A DNA stretch of 64,000 nt from Corynebacterium sp. (GCF_022712275.1 NZ_JALAGU010000029.1:1-64000); one strand, 5' to 3'; numbered from the stretch's first letter, positions 1-8,308 are shown. The notes: a model not told the origin generated them from the sequence alone. Program-made: numbers and translations.

Positions 1-229
1 CACCCCATTCGAACACCGTTGGGGGATGCTCGAATAAAGGTGGGGGAACACCCCTCCCGCCGGGGGTTTTCGGCCACGGTTGGCATTGGCGCTACTCACG
101 TGTACGAGTCTGGGCTAATTTTATGCACGATGTCCTGCTGGTTTGCCTGCATATTTCTCGGGCTTTATACGCTCCTTTCTTTATCGTGACAACTTGCAGG
201 TCAGTGCCGTATCCGGTAGGGTTCTTGGT
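1..229 (+). other. Left edge: end of an upstream phage gene and leader region
   Basis: Frame 2 is open from position 2 to a TAA at 35-37 and could be the last 11 codons of an upstream gene. A small GC stem (CCCC 51-54 with GGGG 62-65) followed by TTTT at 67-70 could be a weak terminator. The following 150 bases are relatively AT-rich and precede the gene at 230; no convincing promoter could be fixed. Confidence 0.3.
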
Positions 230-754
230 ATGGAATGCAGTGTTTGCGGTAGGGAGTTCGCCTGGTCTGGCAGGGGCCGTCGTCCGGTGACGTGTGGGCA
301 GCGGTGCCGTAAGCGTCGCAGTCGCGCTGTGCGCCCTTCTGCGGGCTTGTCGGAGGGTAGGTGGACTCGTGCTGATGGTAAGCGTCCTGTGACTGTCACG
401 GGCCGTGCTGCGTCGTCTACGGACCCTTCTACATGGTCCACGTTCGCTGAGGTCCATGCCTCGTCTGCTGGTGATGGTTTCGGGGTGATGCTCGGGGGAG
501 GTCATCTTGCTTGCCACGACTTGGATCATGCGCTCGACGGCGGTGTGTTGAAGCCGTGGGCGCGGGAAGTTCTCGACGGCATCACTGAGCCTGTCTTGTT
601 CACTGAGGTGTCCATGTCGGGTGAGGGGTTGCACGTTTTCGTGGATGCCCCTGAAGGCCCGGGGAGTAAGCGTTCGGTCGGTGACGGCGGGCACGAGTTC
701 TACAGCCGCGCACGGTTTATCCGGACTACGTTGAATAAGTGGGATTGCAGTTAA
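230..754 (+). CDS. Primase/polymerase N-terminal-like phage protein with zinc finger
   Basis: A 174-residue phage protein. Residues 2-24 hold a CxxC...CxxxC cluster (CSVCGREF, then CGQRC) that looks like a zinc finger. The remainder resembles the N-terminal part of phage bifunctional primase/polymerases: STWSTFAEV, then GVMLGGGHLACHDLDHAL with the acidic pair of the prim-pol fold, and near the end EFYSRARFIRTT. The ATG at 230 was preferred over the ATG at 143 because it begins directly at the zinc finger. Comparable short proteins are common just ahead of terminase in actinophages; the catalytic role is unproven and it may act only as a DNA-binding accessory. Family assignment is from motifs seen by eye. 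Confidence 0.6.
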   Translation: MECSVCGREFAWSGRGRRPVTCGQRCRKRRSRAVRPSAGLSEGRWTRADGKRPVTVTGRAASSTDPSTWSTFAEVHASSAGDGFGVMLGGGHLACHDLDHALDGGVLKPWAREVLDGITEPVLFTEVSMSGEGLHVFVDAPEGPGSKRSVGDGGHEFYSRARFIRTTLNKWDCS

Positions 755-846
755 CTCTGTGGTACGCTTTTAGGCACACAGACTAAAGGCCCGGCGACAG
801 GTGCAACTGTCCCGGACCGTGGACGGATTGTTAGGAGCAACCCGAC
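755..846 (+). promoter_or_regulatory. Structured leader ahead of the HNH endonuclease gene
   Basis: Between the stop at 754 and the ATG at 847 lies a compact hairpin: CCGG 791-794 plus GACAG 796-800 pair with CTGTC 807-811 plus CCGG 812-815, leaving a single bulged C and the loop GTGCAA. A ribosome-binding site (TTAGGAG near 831-837) follows. The hairpin may control or insulate expression of the endonuclease; it lacks a U-tract, so it is not a standard terminator. Confidence 0.4.
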
Positions 847-1626
847 ATGGCTAACGCTACACTAGTGACAACCACATGCAAAGTAGACGGATGTGACCGG
901 GGGATTCATTCTCGCGGCATGTGTGGACCCCACTACGGCTCCTGGTACAGGGCCAACGTAAAGAAGCATTCCCACCTTTGCTCTAACTGTGGTAAAGAGT
1001 TTCGTACGGCGCGGACGAAGCAGACGGAAAGTGAACGAAGGTTTTGTTCGCGGGATTGCTCAATCTCTTGGAATAATAGATTCGCCAGTGATCGGGAATC
1101 GGTTACTCATGAAATCGAGTGTCCTCGTTGTGGAGACATTTTCGAGCATGTAGGTAGTGGTGCTCCGAAGTACTGCGGAAGCGAGTGTAGAGATGCTGCG
1201 CTAGCTGACCACTACAAGGGCGCGAGGGGGCCGCTGAGAGTTGCGTACGAGGACGGAGACACAAAGGAGTTCATTCGACTTGTAGGCGAGAAGGCAACCG
1301 TTGACAGTTATGGATGCTGGGTATGGCAAGGAAGATTGACCAAGGATGGGTACTCCGTCGCTAGAATCGGCGAGAAAACAGTACTTATCTACCGGGCTGT
1401 TTTGGAAGCGAAAGATGGTGCGCCGCTTGGTTCTCAGGCGGCGCACCATAAGTGCGGTAACTCACGATGTGTCAACCCGGATCATTTGCAGCCGGTAACG
1501 CATCGTGAGAATGCCGCTGAGATGCTGGCCCGTAAGTCACTTACTGCTCGTATTAGCGAACTTGAAGCTGCTTTGGGGGAGTTTGACCCGGAACATGAGT
1601 TGTTGAAGGTGATTCCAGTGATGTAG
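847..1626 (+). CDS. HNH endonuclease with three zinc-finger-like clusters
   Basis: A 259-residue phage HNH endonuclease that nicks or cuts DNA; in phages such enzymes either assist terminase or act as homing enzymes. The N-terminal half has cysteine clusters (CKVDGCDRG with MCGPHY; CSNCGKEF with FCSRDC; CPRCGDIF with YCGSEC). The HNH core is near residues 155-220: GCWVWQG, then AAHHKCGNSRCVNPDHLQPVTHREN, with the His-His pair, the Asn and the zinc cysteines. Base composition is visibly more AT-rich than the terminase genes that follow, which suggests separate acquisition. The stop is 13 bases ahead of the terminase small subunit start, the usual position of packaging-linked HNH genes. Confidence 0.85.
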   Translation: MANATLVTTTCKVDGCDRGIHSRGMCGPHYGSWYRANVKKHSHLCSNCGKEFRTARTKQTESERRFCSRDCSISWNNRFASDRESVTHEIECPRCGDIFEHVGSGAPKYCGSECRDAALADHYKGARGPLRVAYEDGDTKEFIRLVGEKATVDSYGCWVWQGRLTKDGYSVARIGEKTVLIYRAVLEAKDGAPLGSQAAHHKCGNSRCVNPDHLQPVTHRENAAEMLARKSLTARISELEAALGEFDPEHELLKVIPVM

Positions 1627-1639
1627 GGGGGTGGTGCTT

Positions 1640-2083
1640 ATGGCGGGTCGCGGTCCCGCGCCGAAGGGGAACGCTATTCGGCGGAATAAGGATTCGCAGC
1701 CGTTGCATGTTGTGGAGGTTGAGCCTGGGGTTCAGCCTTCGCTGGAGGATCTTGTGGGTGAGGTTAATCCGGTGACGGGTGAGCCGTTCACTCCTATGAC
1801 GTTGCGGTTCTGGGATGAGTTGTCGGAGTTTGCGACGTTGGGGCTCCTCATGAACGCTCAGTGGTCACTGCTGGCCCGTGCGATGGTTCTTGATGATGCT
1901 GTGATGCGCGGCGAGGCAAAGTGGGCTGCTGAGGCTCGTTTGCAGATGGCAAAGTTTGGGATTGCTCCGGATGATGTGTTGCGGATGCGTGTGCAGATTG
2001 TTCAGGCTGATGAGGCTGAGGCTAAGTCTGAGGTGGCTTCTGCCGCTTCGTCGGGGAGGCGTGGTATTCGCGCTGTGAAGTAG
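1640..2083 (+). CDS. Terminase small subunit
   Basis: A 147-residue basic protein starting MAGRGPAPKG, the typical opening of P27-like small terminases, with an Arg/Lys-rich start and a helical region (PMTLRFWDELSEFATLGLL...) as expected for the DNA-recognition subunit of the packaging motor. It recognises phage DNA and delivers it to the large subunit. The ATG at 1640 was chosen over the GTG at 1631 because AGGGGGG at 1625-1631 is a good ribosome-binding site for it and because the GPAPKG start is conserved in the family. The stop is 9 bases before the large-subunit ATG, so the two are translationally linked. Confidence 0.85.
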   Translation: MAGRGPAPKGNAIRRNKDSQPLHVVEVEPGVQPSLEDLVGEVNPVTGEPFTPMTLRFWDELSEFATLGLLMNAQWSLLARAMVLDDAVMRGEAKWAAEARLQMAKFGIAPDDVLRMRVQIVQADEAEAKSEVASAASSGRRGIRAVK

Positions 2084-2092
2084 GGGGTGTCG

Positions 2093-3778
2093 ATGCCGTT
2101 CAAGCCGTCTGAGCCGGGGGAGTTCCCTACTTTGGGGCATGATGTTGCGGAGTGGATGACCTACTATCTCGCGCAGCCTGATCGTGCTTCGTATGAGCCT
2201 TTCAGGCCGTACGATGAGCAGTATGAGTTCCTGCTCCGGTTCTACGAGCTTGACCCTGTAACGGGGAAGCGGAAGATCCAGCGGGGGTTGCTGGGACGGC
2301 CGCGTGGCTGGGGGAAGTCGCCGTTCTCGGCGGCACTGTGCGCGGCTGAGGGGCTTGGCCCGGTGCTGTTCTCCCATTGGGATGAGGATGGCCGCCCGGT
2401 GGGGAAGCCGTGGGCGGCTGTGCGGACACCGTTGATTCAGATTGCGGCGGTGTCGGAGCAGCAGACGATGAACACGTTTGAGCCGTTGTTGGAGATGTTG
2501 CGGGAGTCGCCGCGTATTGCGGAGGATTACCCGTCGTTGCAGGCGTATGACACGCAGGTTGTTCTTCCCCGGGGGCGTATCGAGCAGGTGACTGCTTCGC
2601 CGCGTTCGGTGAAGGGTGCCCGTGCTGTGTTCGCTGTGATGGACCAGACGGAGGAGTGGGTTCGGTCGAATCATGGCACGAAGTTGGCTCAGGTGATGCG
2701 GGCTAACGCGGCGAAGGTTGGCGGAGCTGTGCTGGAGACTCCGAACGCTTTCATTCCTGGCGAGGAGTCGGTGGCCGAGGCTGCGGCTGCCGAGTGGGAT
2801 GCGATTGTGGCCGGTACGACGCCGAACAGGTCGTTGTACCGTGATCACCGCGAGGCTCCTGCCGATACGGATATGTGGGATCGGGAGTCTCTGGTTCACG
2901 GTCTGAGGGTGGCTTACGGGTGCTCGTCTGGGCACCCTGATGGGTGTCTTGTGCATCCTGAGGGGCACTCGGATGAGGCTCCGGCACGGGGCCATGTGGA
3001 TCTTGATTCGATCATCAACACGATTTGGACGAAGGGGCAGGACGCGCAGCAGTCGCGTTCGGACTTCCTGAACCAGATCACCCATGCTTCGGATGCCTGG
3101 CTGTCTCAGCCGGAGTGGTCGGCGTGTGAGGATCGGGAGAAGGTTGTTTCCCCGGGGGATACTATCGTTCTGGGGTTTGATGGTTCCCGTGGTCGTGTTC
3201 GGGGAAATGCGGATGCTACGGCGCTTGTGGGGATGCGAGTCGAGGACCGTCACCTGTTCGAGATCCGTGTGTGGGAGCCCCGTGAGGGGGATCGTGATTG
3301 GTCTCCGAACGCTACCGAGGTTGATGCGGAGGTCCGTGCTGCGTTTGCCCGGTACAGGGTGGTCGGTTTCTATGCCGACCCTTCTGGGTGGCAGACGCAT
3401 GTTGCCCAGTGGGAGGCTGATTTCGGCAGGAAGCTGAAGATCAAGGCTTCCGGCAATGAGCCTATTTCGATGTGGCCTCGGGGTAAGAACTCTAAGGTCA
3501 CTCACATTACCGAGGCTTTCCATCAGGCGGTGGTCGATGGTGAGGTGTCTCACGATGGTGGGCCTAGTCTTCGTCGGCATGTTTTGAATGCGCGTCGGAG
3601 GAAGAGTCGGGGTGGTGGATATTTGCTGTATAAGGAGTATCCGGAGTCTCCTTCGAAGATTGATGCCGCTTATGCGGCGATTATGGCGTTTCAGGCTTGC
3701 ATGGATGCTCAGTCTAAGCGTATTGGCACTAGGAAGAAGCGTTCTGGTAGCGGGCCGCGAATGATGATCATGAAGTAG
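2093..3778 (+). CDS. Terminase large subunit (packaging ATPase/nuclease)
   Basis: A 561-residue motor protein that pumps DNA into the prohead and cuts concatemers. The Walker A-like motif is LLGRPRGWGKSP (about residues 73-84), Walker B is AVFAVMDQTEEW near 180. The C-terminal RNase H-like nuclease has the acidic residues in VLGFDGSRG (about 355) and GFYADPSGWQ (about 430). Length is normal for actinophage TerL. AGGGGG at 2082-2087 is five bases from the ATG at 2093, so that start is preferred to the GTG at 2087. Ten bases separate its stop from the portal gene. Confidence 0.95.
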   Translation: MPFKPSEPGEFPTLGHDVAEWMTYYLAQPDRASYEPFRPYDEQYEFLLRFYELDPVTGKRKIQRGLLGRPRGWGKSPFSAALCAAEGLGPVLFSHWDEDGRPVGKPWAAVRTPLIQIAAVSEQQTMNTFEPLLEMLRESPRIAEDYPSLQAYDTQVVLPRGRIEQVTASPRSVKGARAVFAVMDQTEEWVRSNHGTKLAQVMRANAAKVGGAVLETPNAFIPGEESVAEAAAAEWDAIVAGTTPNRSLYRDHREAPADTDMWDRESLVHGLRVAYGCSSGHPDGCLVHPEGHSDEAPARGHVDLDSIINTIWTKGQDAQQSRSDFLNQITHASDAWLSQPEWSACEDREKVVSPGDTIVLGFDGSRGRVRGNADATALVGMRVEDRHLFEIRVWEPREGDRDWSPNATEVDAEVRAAFARYRVVGFYADPSGWQTHVAQWEADFGRKLKIKASGNEPISMWPRGKNSKVTHITEAFHQAVVDGEVSHDGGPSLRRHVLNARRRKSRGGGYLLYKEYPESPSKIDAAYAAIMAFQACMDAQSKRIGTRKKRSGSGPRMMIMK

Positions 3779-3788
3779 GGGGTGGCTT

Positions 3789-5210
3789 ATGGCCGGTTTC
3801 AATGAGGTGGCTGTTGCTGATGTGGCTCGTCTGCGGCAGGATTTTTCGCGGTTCCAGGGCGCGAATCTGGAGAAGCAAAGGTACTACGACGGTAAGCAGC
3901 GATTGAAGGATCTTGGGATCTCGTTGCCGCCGCAGATGCGGTTCATTGACACGGTGCTGGGGTGGCCTGGCACGGTTGTTGATGCTCTGGAGGAGCGCCT
4001 GGATTTTGAGGGGTGGGATTCGCCGGAGCTTGATTCGGTGTTCCGGTCGAATGATCTGGATGTGACTGCCCCGACTGCTCATTTGGATGCACTGATTTTC
4101 GGTACGTCTTTTGTGACGGTCACGACTGGTGGTGAGGGTGAGCCGGATGTGATGGTGAATGTGGTTGCGCCTACTGAGATGGTGGTGACGCGGGATAATC
4201 GCACGGGCCGTGTGGTTGAGGCGTGCCAATACATTGACGTGGATGATACGAACGGTTCGGTGCGTGAGCGGGCTATCCTGTTCCGCCCTGACGAGACGGT
4301 GTGGCTGTACCTGGATCAGCATGGTTGGCAGGTTTCCCGGGTTGATGAGCACCGGTTGGGGCGTGTGCCGGTTGCGCAGTTGGTGAATCGGCCTCGTGCG
4401 TCGAAGGTGGGCGGCAGGTCGGAGATCACTCCGGCTGTCCGGTCGCTGACTGATTCGGCTATGCGCACGCTGGTGGGCGCTGAGGTTGCCCGCGAGTTCT
4501 ATGCGGTGCCGCAGCGGTATCTGATGGGTGCGCCTGAGTCGTTTTTCCTCGATGAGGATGGGAATCCTCGTGGTGCGTGGGATGCGATGATGGGGAAGAT
4601 CCTGGCGATTGAGCGGGACGAGGAGACTGGCGAGGTTCCGAACGTGGGGTCGTTCGCGGCTAACAGTATGTCCCCGTTCTTTGAGCAGTTGCGGGAGCTG
4701 GCGAAGCAGGTTGCTGCGGAGGGTGCGGTACCGAACTCGTACATGGGGTTCTCGTCGGATGCTAACCCGTCGTCGGCTGACGCTATCCGTATGACGGAGA
4801 ACCGTCTTGTGAAGCGAGCGGAGCGCCGGCAGGCGATGTTCGGAAAGGCGTGGACTGAGGTTGCCCGTCTGGTGATGATGGTCCGTGATGGGCGCGGGGT
4901 TGAGTCACTGTCGGATGATGAGTTGTCTGTGCGCCCGTTGTGGCGTGATGCTGCTACGCCGACTCGCGCTGCGGCTGCTGACGAGGTTCTGAAGATGATT
5001 CAGGCTGGGGTGTATCCGGCTCAGGGCGAGTATGCGTTGAAGCGGTTGGGGTTGTCTCCGATGGATCGTGAGATTCTTCGTCGTGATCGTGCTGCTGATA
5101 CGTCGGGCGCTCTGGCGCGGATTGAGTCGCAGTTGTCGGTGTCTGATCCTGAGGCTGATGCTCTGGTGTCGAGGGGTGACGGTGCGGGCGCTGTGGCGGT
5201 CGTGGAGTAG
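3789..5210 (+). CDS. Portal protein (SPP1 gp6-like)
   Basis: A 473-residue protein of the size, gene position and composition of SPP1-type portals, the dodecameric ring at the capsid vertex through which DNA passes. It has a clip/stem-type region around residues 200-330 (PRASKVGGRSEITPAVRSLTDSAMRTLVGAEV, then YMGFSSDANPSSADAIRMTENRLVKRAERRQ) characteristic of the family. It follows terminase by ten bases with the start context GGGGGTGGCTTATGG. The C-terminus is acidic and low in complexity. Confidence 0.92.
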   Translation: MAGFNEVAVADVARLRQDFSRFQGANLEKQRYYDGKQRLKDLGISLPPQMRFIDTVLGWPGTVVDALEERLDFEGWDSPELDSVFRSNDLDVTAPTAHLDALIFGTSFVTVTTGGEGEPDVMVNVVAPTEMVVTRDNRTGRVVEACQYIDVDDTNGSVRERAILFRPDETVWLYLDQHGWQVSRVDEHRLGRVPVAQLVNRPRASKVGGRSEITPAVRSLTDSAMRTLVGAEVAREFYAVPQRYLMGAPESFFLDEDGNPRGAWDAMMGKILAIERDEETGEVPNVGSFAANSMSPFFEQLRELAKQVAAEGAVPNSYMGFSSDANPSSADAIRMTENRLVKRAERRQAMFGKAWTEVARLVMMVRDGRGVESLSDDELSVRPLWRDAATPTRAAAADEVLKMIQAGVYPAQGEYALKRLGLSPMDREILRRDRAADTSGALARIESQLSVSDPEADALVSRGDGAGAVAVVE

Positions 5211-5295
5211 GTGCAGGCAGGTCGTCAAGCGAAACCCTAGTGTGCCGTTCCTGCTCGCGTGGTACTGGGATCGAGGATCAAAATAGGGGTGGCAC

Positions 5296-6030
5296 ATGGC
5301 GTTGCGTGGTGTTGGCGAGATCGAGAAGGCGTTGCAAATGCTGTCGAAGTCTCACGCTCGGACGTTCCTGCGGATTTGGGCTTCGGTGCCGTCCGGGGAT
5401 CGTGCGGCGATGCTTGCCTACTTGACCCCGTTGATTCAGGATCTTGTGGCAGCTGGTCATGCGGATGCGGTGGCGTTGGGCCTGGAGCAGTTGAACATGC
5501 AGCGCTCCGGTGTGGCGTTGCCGACCGTTGTTGCCGACCCTCCCGACCCCGAGGCGATAGCGGAGTCTCTGCGGTTCCTGCTGACAGCTCGCGGTGCTGA
5601 TGTTCTACGCGAGGCGGTGTGGGACATGATCGACCGGAACGTTCTGTCGGGGCACCGGGATACGGTCATGTTGTCGTCGTTCGCTGCGGGGAATGGGTAC
5701 GCCCGCAAGCCGGAGCCTGGGGCGTGTTCGTTCTGCCTGATGCTTGCTTCCCGTGGTGCCGTGTACCGGTCTGCCGCGTCTGCCGAGCGTGTAGGGGCAC
5801 CGGGGGTTGTGATGCGCGGCAATGCCCGGGCGGGGGACAAGTTTCACGACAACTGCCGTTGCCACGCGGTCGAAGTGTCCGAGGGCGACGGACTGCCACC
5901 AGAAGCGGTGAAGTTGCAGAAGCTCTGGGACAAGACGTTCTACGACGGGGACCGCCCGAAGCTCTCTGTGATTGATTTTGAGTCCACGAATACGAAGTGG
6001 AAGGAAGCCGTTTCCGGTTTCCAGGTGTGA
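5296..6030 (+). CDS. MuF-like minor head protein
   Basis: A 244-residue protein directly after the portal, the normal site of MuF/SPP1 gp7-type minor head proteins. The C-terminal half carries a Cys/His cluster, ACSFCLMLASRGAVY followed by FHDNCRCHAVEV (about residues 140-200), that recurs in actinophage head morphogenesis (VG15-type) proteins. Such proteins are packaged in small number and help head assembly or DNA delivery. The start has AGGGGTGGC at 5285-5293. The 85 bases before it (5211-5295) hold no gene I can support. The stop codon lies inside a tRNA-like fold described separately. Confidence 0.78.
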   Translation: MALRGVGEIEKALQMLSKSHARTFLRIWASVPSGDRAAMLAYLTPLIQDLVAAGHADAVALGLEQLNMQRSGVALPTVVADPPDPEAIAESLRFLLTARGADVLREAVWDMIDRNVLSGHRDTVMLSSFAAGNGYARKPEPGACSFCLMLASRGAVYRSAASAERVGAPGVVMRGNARAGDKFHDNCRCHAVEVSEGDGLPPEAVKLQKLWDKTFYDGDRPKLSVIDFESTNTKWKEAVSGFQV

Positions 6031-6069
6031 TGGTTTCCATTGGGCCGGGTTCGATTCCCTGCCGCACCA
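6024..6069 (+). other. tRNA-like mini-fold (T arm plus acceptor stem)
   Basis: GGTGTG (6024-6029) can pair with CGCACC (6063-6068) as an acceptor stem. ATGG (6030-6033) pairs with CCAT (6037-6040) as a tiny second arm. GCCGGG (6044-6049) pairs, with one mismatch, with CCCTGC (6057-6062) around the loop TTCGATT, the canonical T-loop sequence. No D arm or anticodon arm is present. It overlaps the end of the MuF-like gene. It may be the remnant of a tRNA or a tRNA-like processing signal. Confidence 0.4.
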
Positions 6070-6079
6070 CAGCACCCCG

Positions 6080-6111
6080 CCCCTGACCGCGATGGTCAGG
6101 GGTTCTTGTTT
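6080..6111 (+). terminator. Rho-independent terminator ahead of the scaffold gene
   Basis: A perfect 9-bp stem CCCCTGACC (6080-6088) with GGTCAGGGG (6094-6102), loop GCGAT, followed by TTCTTGTTT. It separates the packaging/portal genes from the scaffold-capsid genes and may work as an attenuator or mRNA-processing and stabilising element. Confidence 0.8.
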
Positions 6112-6153
6112 GGGGGTGCAAGACGCGATGTCTTATGAAAGGGGACTAGCAAA

Positions 6154-6684
6154 ATGAGCGAGACCGCCAATGAGGTTCAGGATGAGCAGCCGCAGGACGC
6201 TGCACCGACTCCCGCTGACGTTGCTGAGGCTGCGCAGGGCGACGCCCTGGGTGAGGCCGGCAAGCGTGCGCTTGATGCGGAGCGTGCCGCCCGCGAGGAG
6301 ACGGAGAAGCGCCTGAATGAGGCGCTGGCCCGCGTTGAGCAGTTTGAGGACTCTCAGCGCACCGAGGATGAGAAGCGTCAGCACGAGCTGGAGACGCTTC
6401 GTGCGCAGGTTGCGGATGAGCAGAAGCGGCGCGAGGCCGTGGAGCGGGATCTTCTTGTGCGGTCGGTTGCTGCCGAGTATGGCATTCCTGACGAGCTGGC
6501 GGGGCGACTGTCTGGCGATGATCGGGAGGCTTTGGCTGAGGATGCGAAGACGCTTCAGAAGCTCATCGCACCGTCCGGCCCTCGCAAGCCGTCTCCGGTG
6601 CCCGAGGCCGGTACCGCTTCTACGCCGAAGGGTTCGAAGGGGGAACTCTTTGAGAACGCTTGGCGTGGTGCCTTTGGCGGCTAG
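6154..6684 (+). CDS. Capsid scaffolding protein
   Basis: A 176-residue, strongly charged protein immediately upstream of the major capsid gene. Residues about 35-105 form a long predicted coiled coil rich in Glu, Lys, Arg and Ala (KRALDAERAAREETEKRLNE and onward), the N-terminus is acidic and Gln/Pro-rich, and the C-terminus is short and Pro/Lys-rich. This matches internal scaffold proteins, which template prohead assembly and are then expelled. The ribosome-binding site GAAAGGGGA (6137-6145) is strong, as expected for a protein needed in hundreds of copies. Confidence 0.88.
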   Translation: MSETANEVQDEQPQDAAPTPADVAEAAQGDALGEAGKRALDAERAAREETEKRLNEALARVEQFEDSQRTEDEKRQHELETLRAQVADEQKRREAVERDLLVRSVAAEYGIPDELAGRLSGDDREALAEDAKTLQKLIAPSGPRKPSPVPEAGTASTPKGSKGELFENAWRGAFGG

Positions 6685-6706
6685 TTCCCTCCCCTAAACC
6701 ATTCAA

Positions 6707-6735
6707 CCGTCCTGGAAACGCCGGGGCGGTTTTTC
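6707..6735 (+). terminator. Terminator hairpin ahead of the capsid gene
   Basis: CCGTCCTGG (6707-6715) pairs with CCGGGGCGG (6721-6729) using two G-T pairs, loop AAACG, followed by TTTTTC. Same placement logic as the hairpins at 6080 and 9448. Confidence 0.75.
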
Positions 6736-6774
6736 TGTGCCCGAATGAGGGCGACATGTCGAAAGGAATAGCAC

Positions 6775-7668
6775 ATGGCTATTGATGTTAACCGGAATAC
6801 TACTGGTGTTCTGAATCTTCCGTCCACTCTCTCCCAGACCATTTGGCAGGAGACTGAGGCGCAGTCTGTCGTTCAGACTCTCTCCCCGAAGATTGAGCTT
6901 CCGGGTGGTGGTGTTGATATCCCGATCATCACCGGCGACCCTGAGGCTGAGTGGGTTGCGGAGACTGAGGAGAAGAAGGTTGATCGCCCGTCGTTCGCCA
7001 ACAAGAACCTGAAGGGCTACACCCTCGCGGTTATTGTCCCGTTCTCCAATCAGTTCCGCCGCGATCTGCCGTCTCTGTACGCTGCTGTTGAGCAGAAGCT
7101 CCCGCAGGCACTTGCGAAGAAGTTCGATCGTACTGCGCTTGGTTTCGCCGCTTCGCCGGGTACCGGCTTCGACACTCTCGCCGACGCCCCTGAGGTTGCG
7201 CTGACCGGCAAGTACGCCGATTACCTTGCGGCTCTGTCCGCTGTCGGTGCCGCGTCTGATGACGCTGACATTACCGCTTGGGCACTGTCCAAGCAGGCCG
7301 AGGTTGACGCTCTCGGTATTGCCGATAACGCTGGTCGCCCGCTGTTGGTCAACGATCTTCAGCGTGAGGGGTCCATTGGCTCTATTCTTGCGCGCCCGGT
7401 CCACAAGTCCAACTACGCTGCCGATTCCACCTCTGGAGTTATCGGCGTTGCCGGAGATTGGGCTTCCACCGCGTGGGGCTTCGTTGAGGGCATTCAGATC
7501 TCCGTCTCTGATCAGGCGACCCTGAATGATGGCGGTACTGCCCTGAACCTTTGGCAGCGCAACATGTTCGCCGTCCGCGCCGAGGTTGAGGTCGGATTTG
7601 CCGTCCGCGATCCTAAGCGTTTCGTTCGCCTTACCAAGGGCAACGGCGGGGCCGAGGGAAACGACTAG
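6775..7668 (+). CDS. Major capsid protein (HK97 fold)
   Basis: A 297-residue protein following scaffold. It has no N-terminal delta domain, consistent with a separate scaffold gene. The sequence EWVAETEEKKVDRPSFANKNLKGYTLAVIVPFSNQFRRD (about residues 60-100) contains the conserved E-loop/P-domain pattern of HK97-type capsids, and the C-terminus NMFAVRAEVEVGFAVRDPKRFVRL is typical. It forms the icosahedral shell. A good ribosome-binding site (GAAAGGAA, 6760-6767) and a hairpin just upstream point to high, separately tuned expression. Confidence 0.95.
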   Translation: MAIDVNRNTTGVLNLPSTLSQTIWQETEAQSVVQTLSPKIELPGGGVDIPIITGDPEAEWVAETEEKKVDRPSFANKNLKGYTLAVIVPFSNQFRRDLPSLYAAVEQKLPQALAKKFDRTALGFAASPGTGFDTLADAPEVALTGKYADYLAALSAVGAASDDADITAWALSKQAEVDALGIADNAGRPLLVNDLQREGSIGSILARPVHKSNYAADSTSGVIGVAGDWASTAWGFVEGIQISVSDQATLNDGGTALNLWQRNMFAVRAEVEVGFAVRDPKRFVRLTKGNGGAEGND

Positions 7669-7706
7669 GTGGTCCCCTGCCCCTCACTCTGGGGTAGGTG
7701 ACCACC
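7668..7706 (+). terminator. Long stem-loop after the capsid gene
   Basis: GGTGGTC (7668-7674) pairs perfectly with GACCACC (7700-7706). The stem continues with CCCTGCCCC (7675-7683) against GGGGTAGGT (7691-7699) with one mismatch, loop TCACTCT. No U-tract follows, so it may protect the 3' end of capsid mRNA or reduce read-through rather than terminate fully. Confidence 0.55.
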
Positions 7707-7728
7707 ATTCCTGATAGGGGGTGATTCA

Positions 7729-7884
7729 ATGACTGACCGTGTGACTCTAACTGCCGGAGAGGTAACCGTTCGGGTTGTTCCTGGTGATGTGGAGTGGTTT
7801 AAGGCGTTGGGCTATGTCGAGCCTGCCCCCGCTCCGAAGGCTCCCGCTCGTAAGCGCCGTACCGCGAAGGCTGGTGGTGAGTAG
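7729..7884 (+). CDS. Small phage protein between capsid and connector genes
   Basis: A 51-residue open frame starting ATG ACT GAC CGT, preceded by ATAGGGGGTG. It begins with a short beta-rich stretch (VTLTAGEVTVRVVPGDVEWFKALGY) and ends with a basic Lys/Arg/Ala tail. Its stop TAG shares its last base with the GTG start of the next gene, which supports it being a real, translationally coupled gene. Small proteins at this position occur in many actinophage head modules; no function can be assigned. Confidence 0.72.
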   Translation: MTDRVTLTAGEVTVRVVPGDVEWFKALGYVEPAPAPKAPARKRRTAKAGGE

Positions 7885-8306
7885 TGTTCACTATTGGTGA
7901 TTTCGCTGATGCGAACGAGATCCCTGTCGAGGAGATCGACGAGCGGCGCTTCTCATGGCTCCTGACGGAGACTGAGGCGCTGATTCGTGCGTACCGTCCG
8001 GGCTTGCCTGAGGATGTGAACGAGTGGCCGAAGGCTGCTGAGGTTGTGGCGATGCGGGTCATGTCCCGGTCGTACAATGCTGGCGATGTTCCGGTGGGGG
8101 CTTCGCAGCAGCAGGTGACGGCTGGCAGCTTCTCGCACTCTACGTCGTTTTCGTCTGATTCGACGGGTGGCGGGGTGTGGTTGACGAAGCAGGACCGGAT
8201 TCTCCTGCGTGGTCGGGGTGGTGGCGCTTATGGTGTTGACACTATGCCGACTGATAGGCCGTATCGTTCTGCCGCGTTGCGTCACGGTGACGTTTGGGGG
8301 TGGTGA
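7884..8306 (+). CDS. Head-tail connector (adaptor) protein, Gp15/Gp19-like
   Basis: A 140-residue protein directly after the capsid region. The order, size and helical N-terminal half (DERRFSWLLTETEALIRAYRPGL, then AAEVVAMRVMSRSYNA) fit the phage Gp19/Gp15/Gp42 adaptor family that sits on the portal ring. The C-terminal half is Ser/Gly/Thr-rich and ends in residues that would face the next ring. The GTG start overlaps the previous stop by one base. Confidence 0.75.
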   Translation: MFTIGDFADANEIPVEEIDERRFSWLLTETEALIRAYRPGLPEDVNEWPKAAEVVAMRVMSRSYNAGDVPVGASQQQVTAGSFSHSTSFSSDSTGGGVWLTKQDRILLRGRGGGAYGVDTMPTDRPYRSAALRHGDVWGW

Positions 8307-8308
8307 CC

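Noticed and set aside
1865..3802. 645-codon minus-strand open frame opposite the terminase genes
   Set aside because: It is a shadow of the biased third positions of the real + strand genes; the terminase motifs on the + strand are unambiguous and the shadow protein is Arg/His-rich with no domain.
5605..6121. Minus-strand frames containing ESNP-type peptides near the tRNA-like fold
   Set aside because: These peptides are the typical antisense reading of a T arm and not a protein gene.
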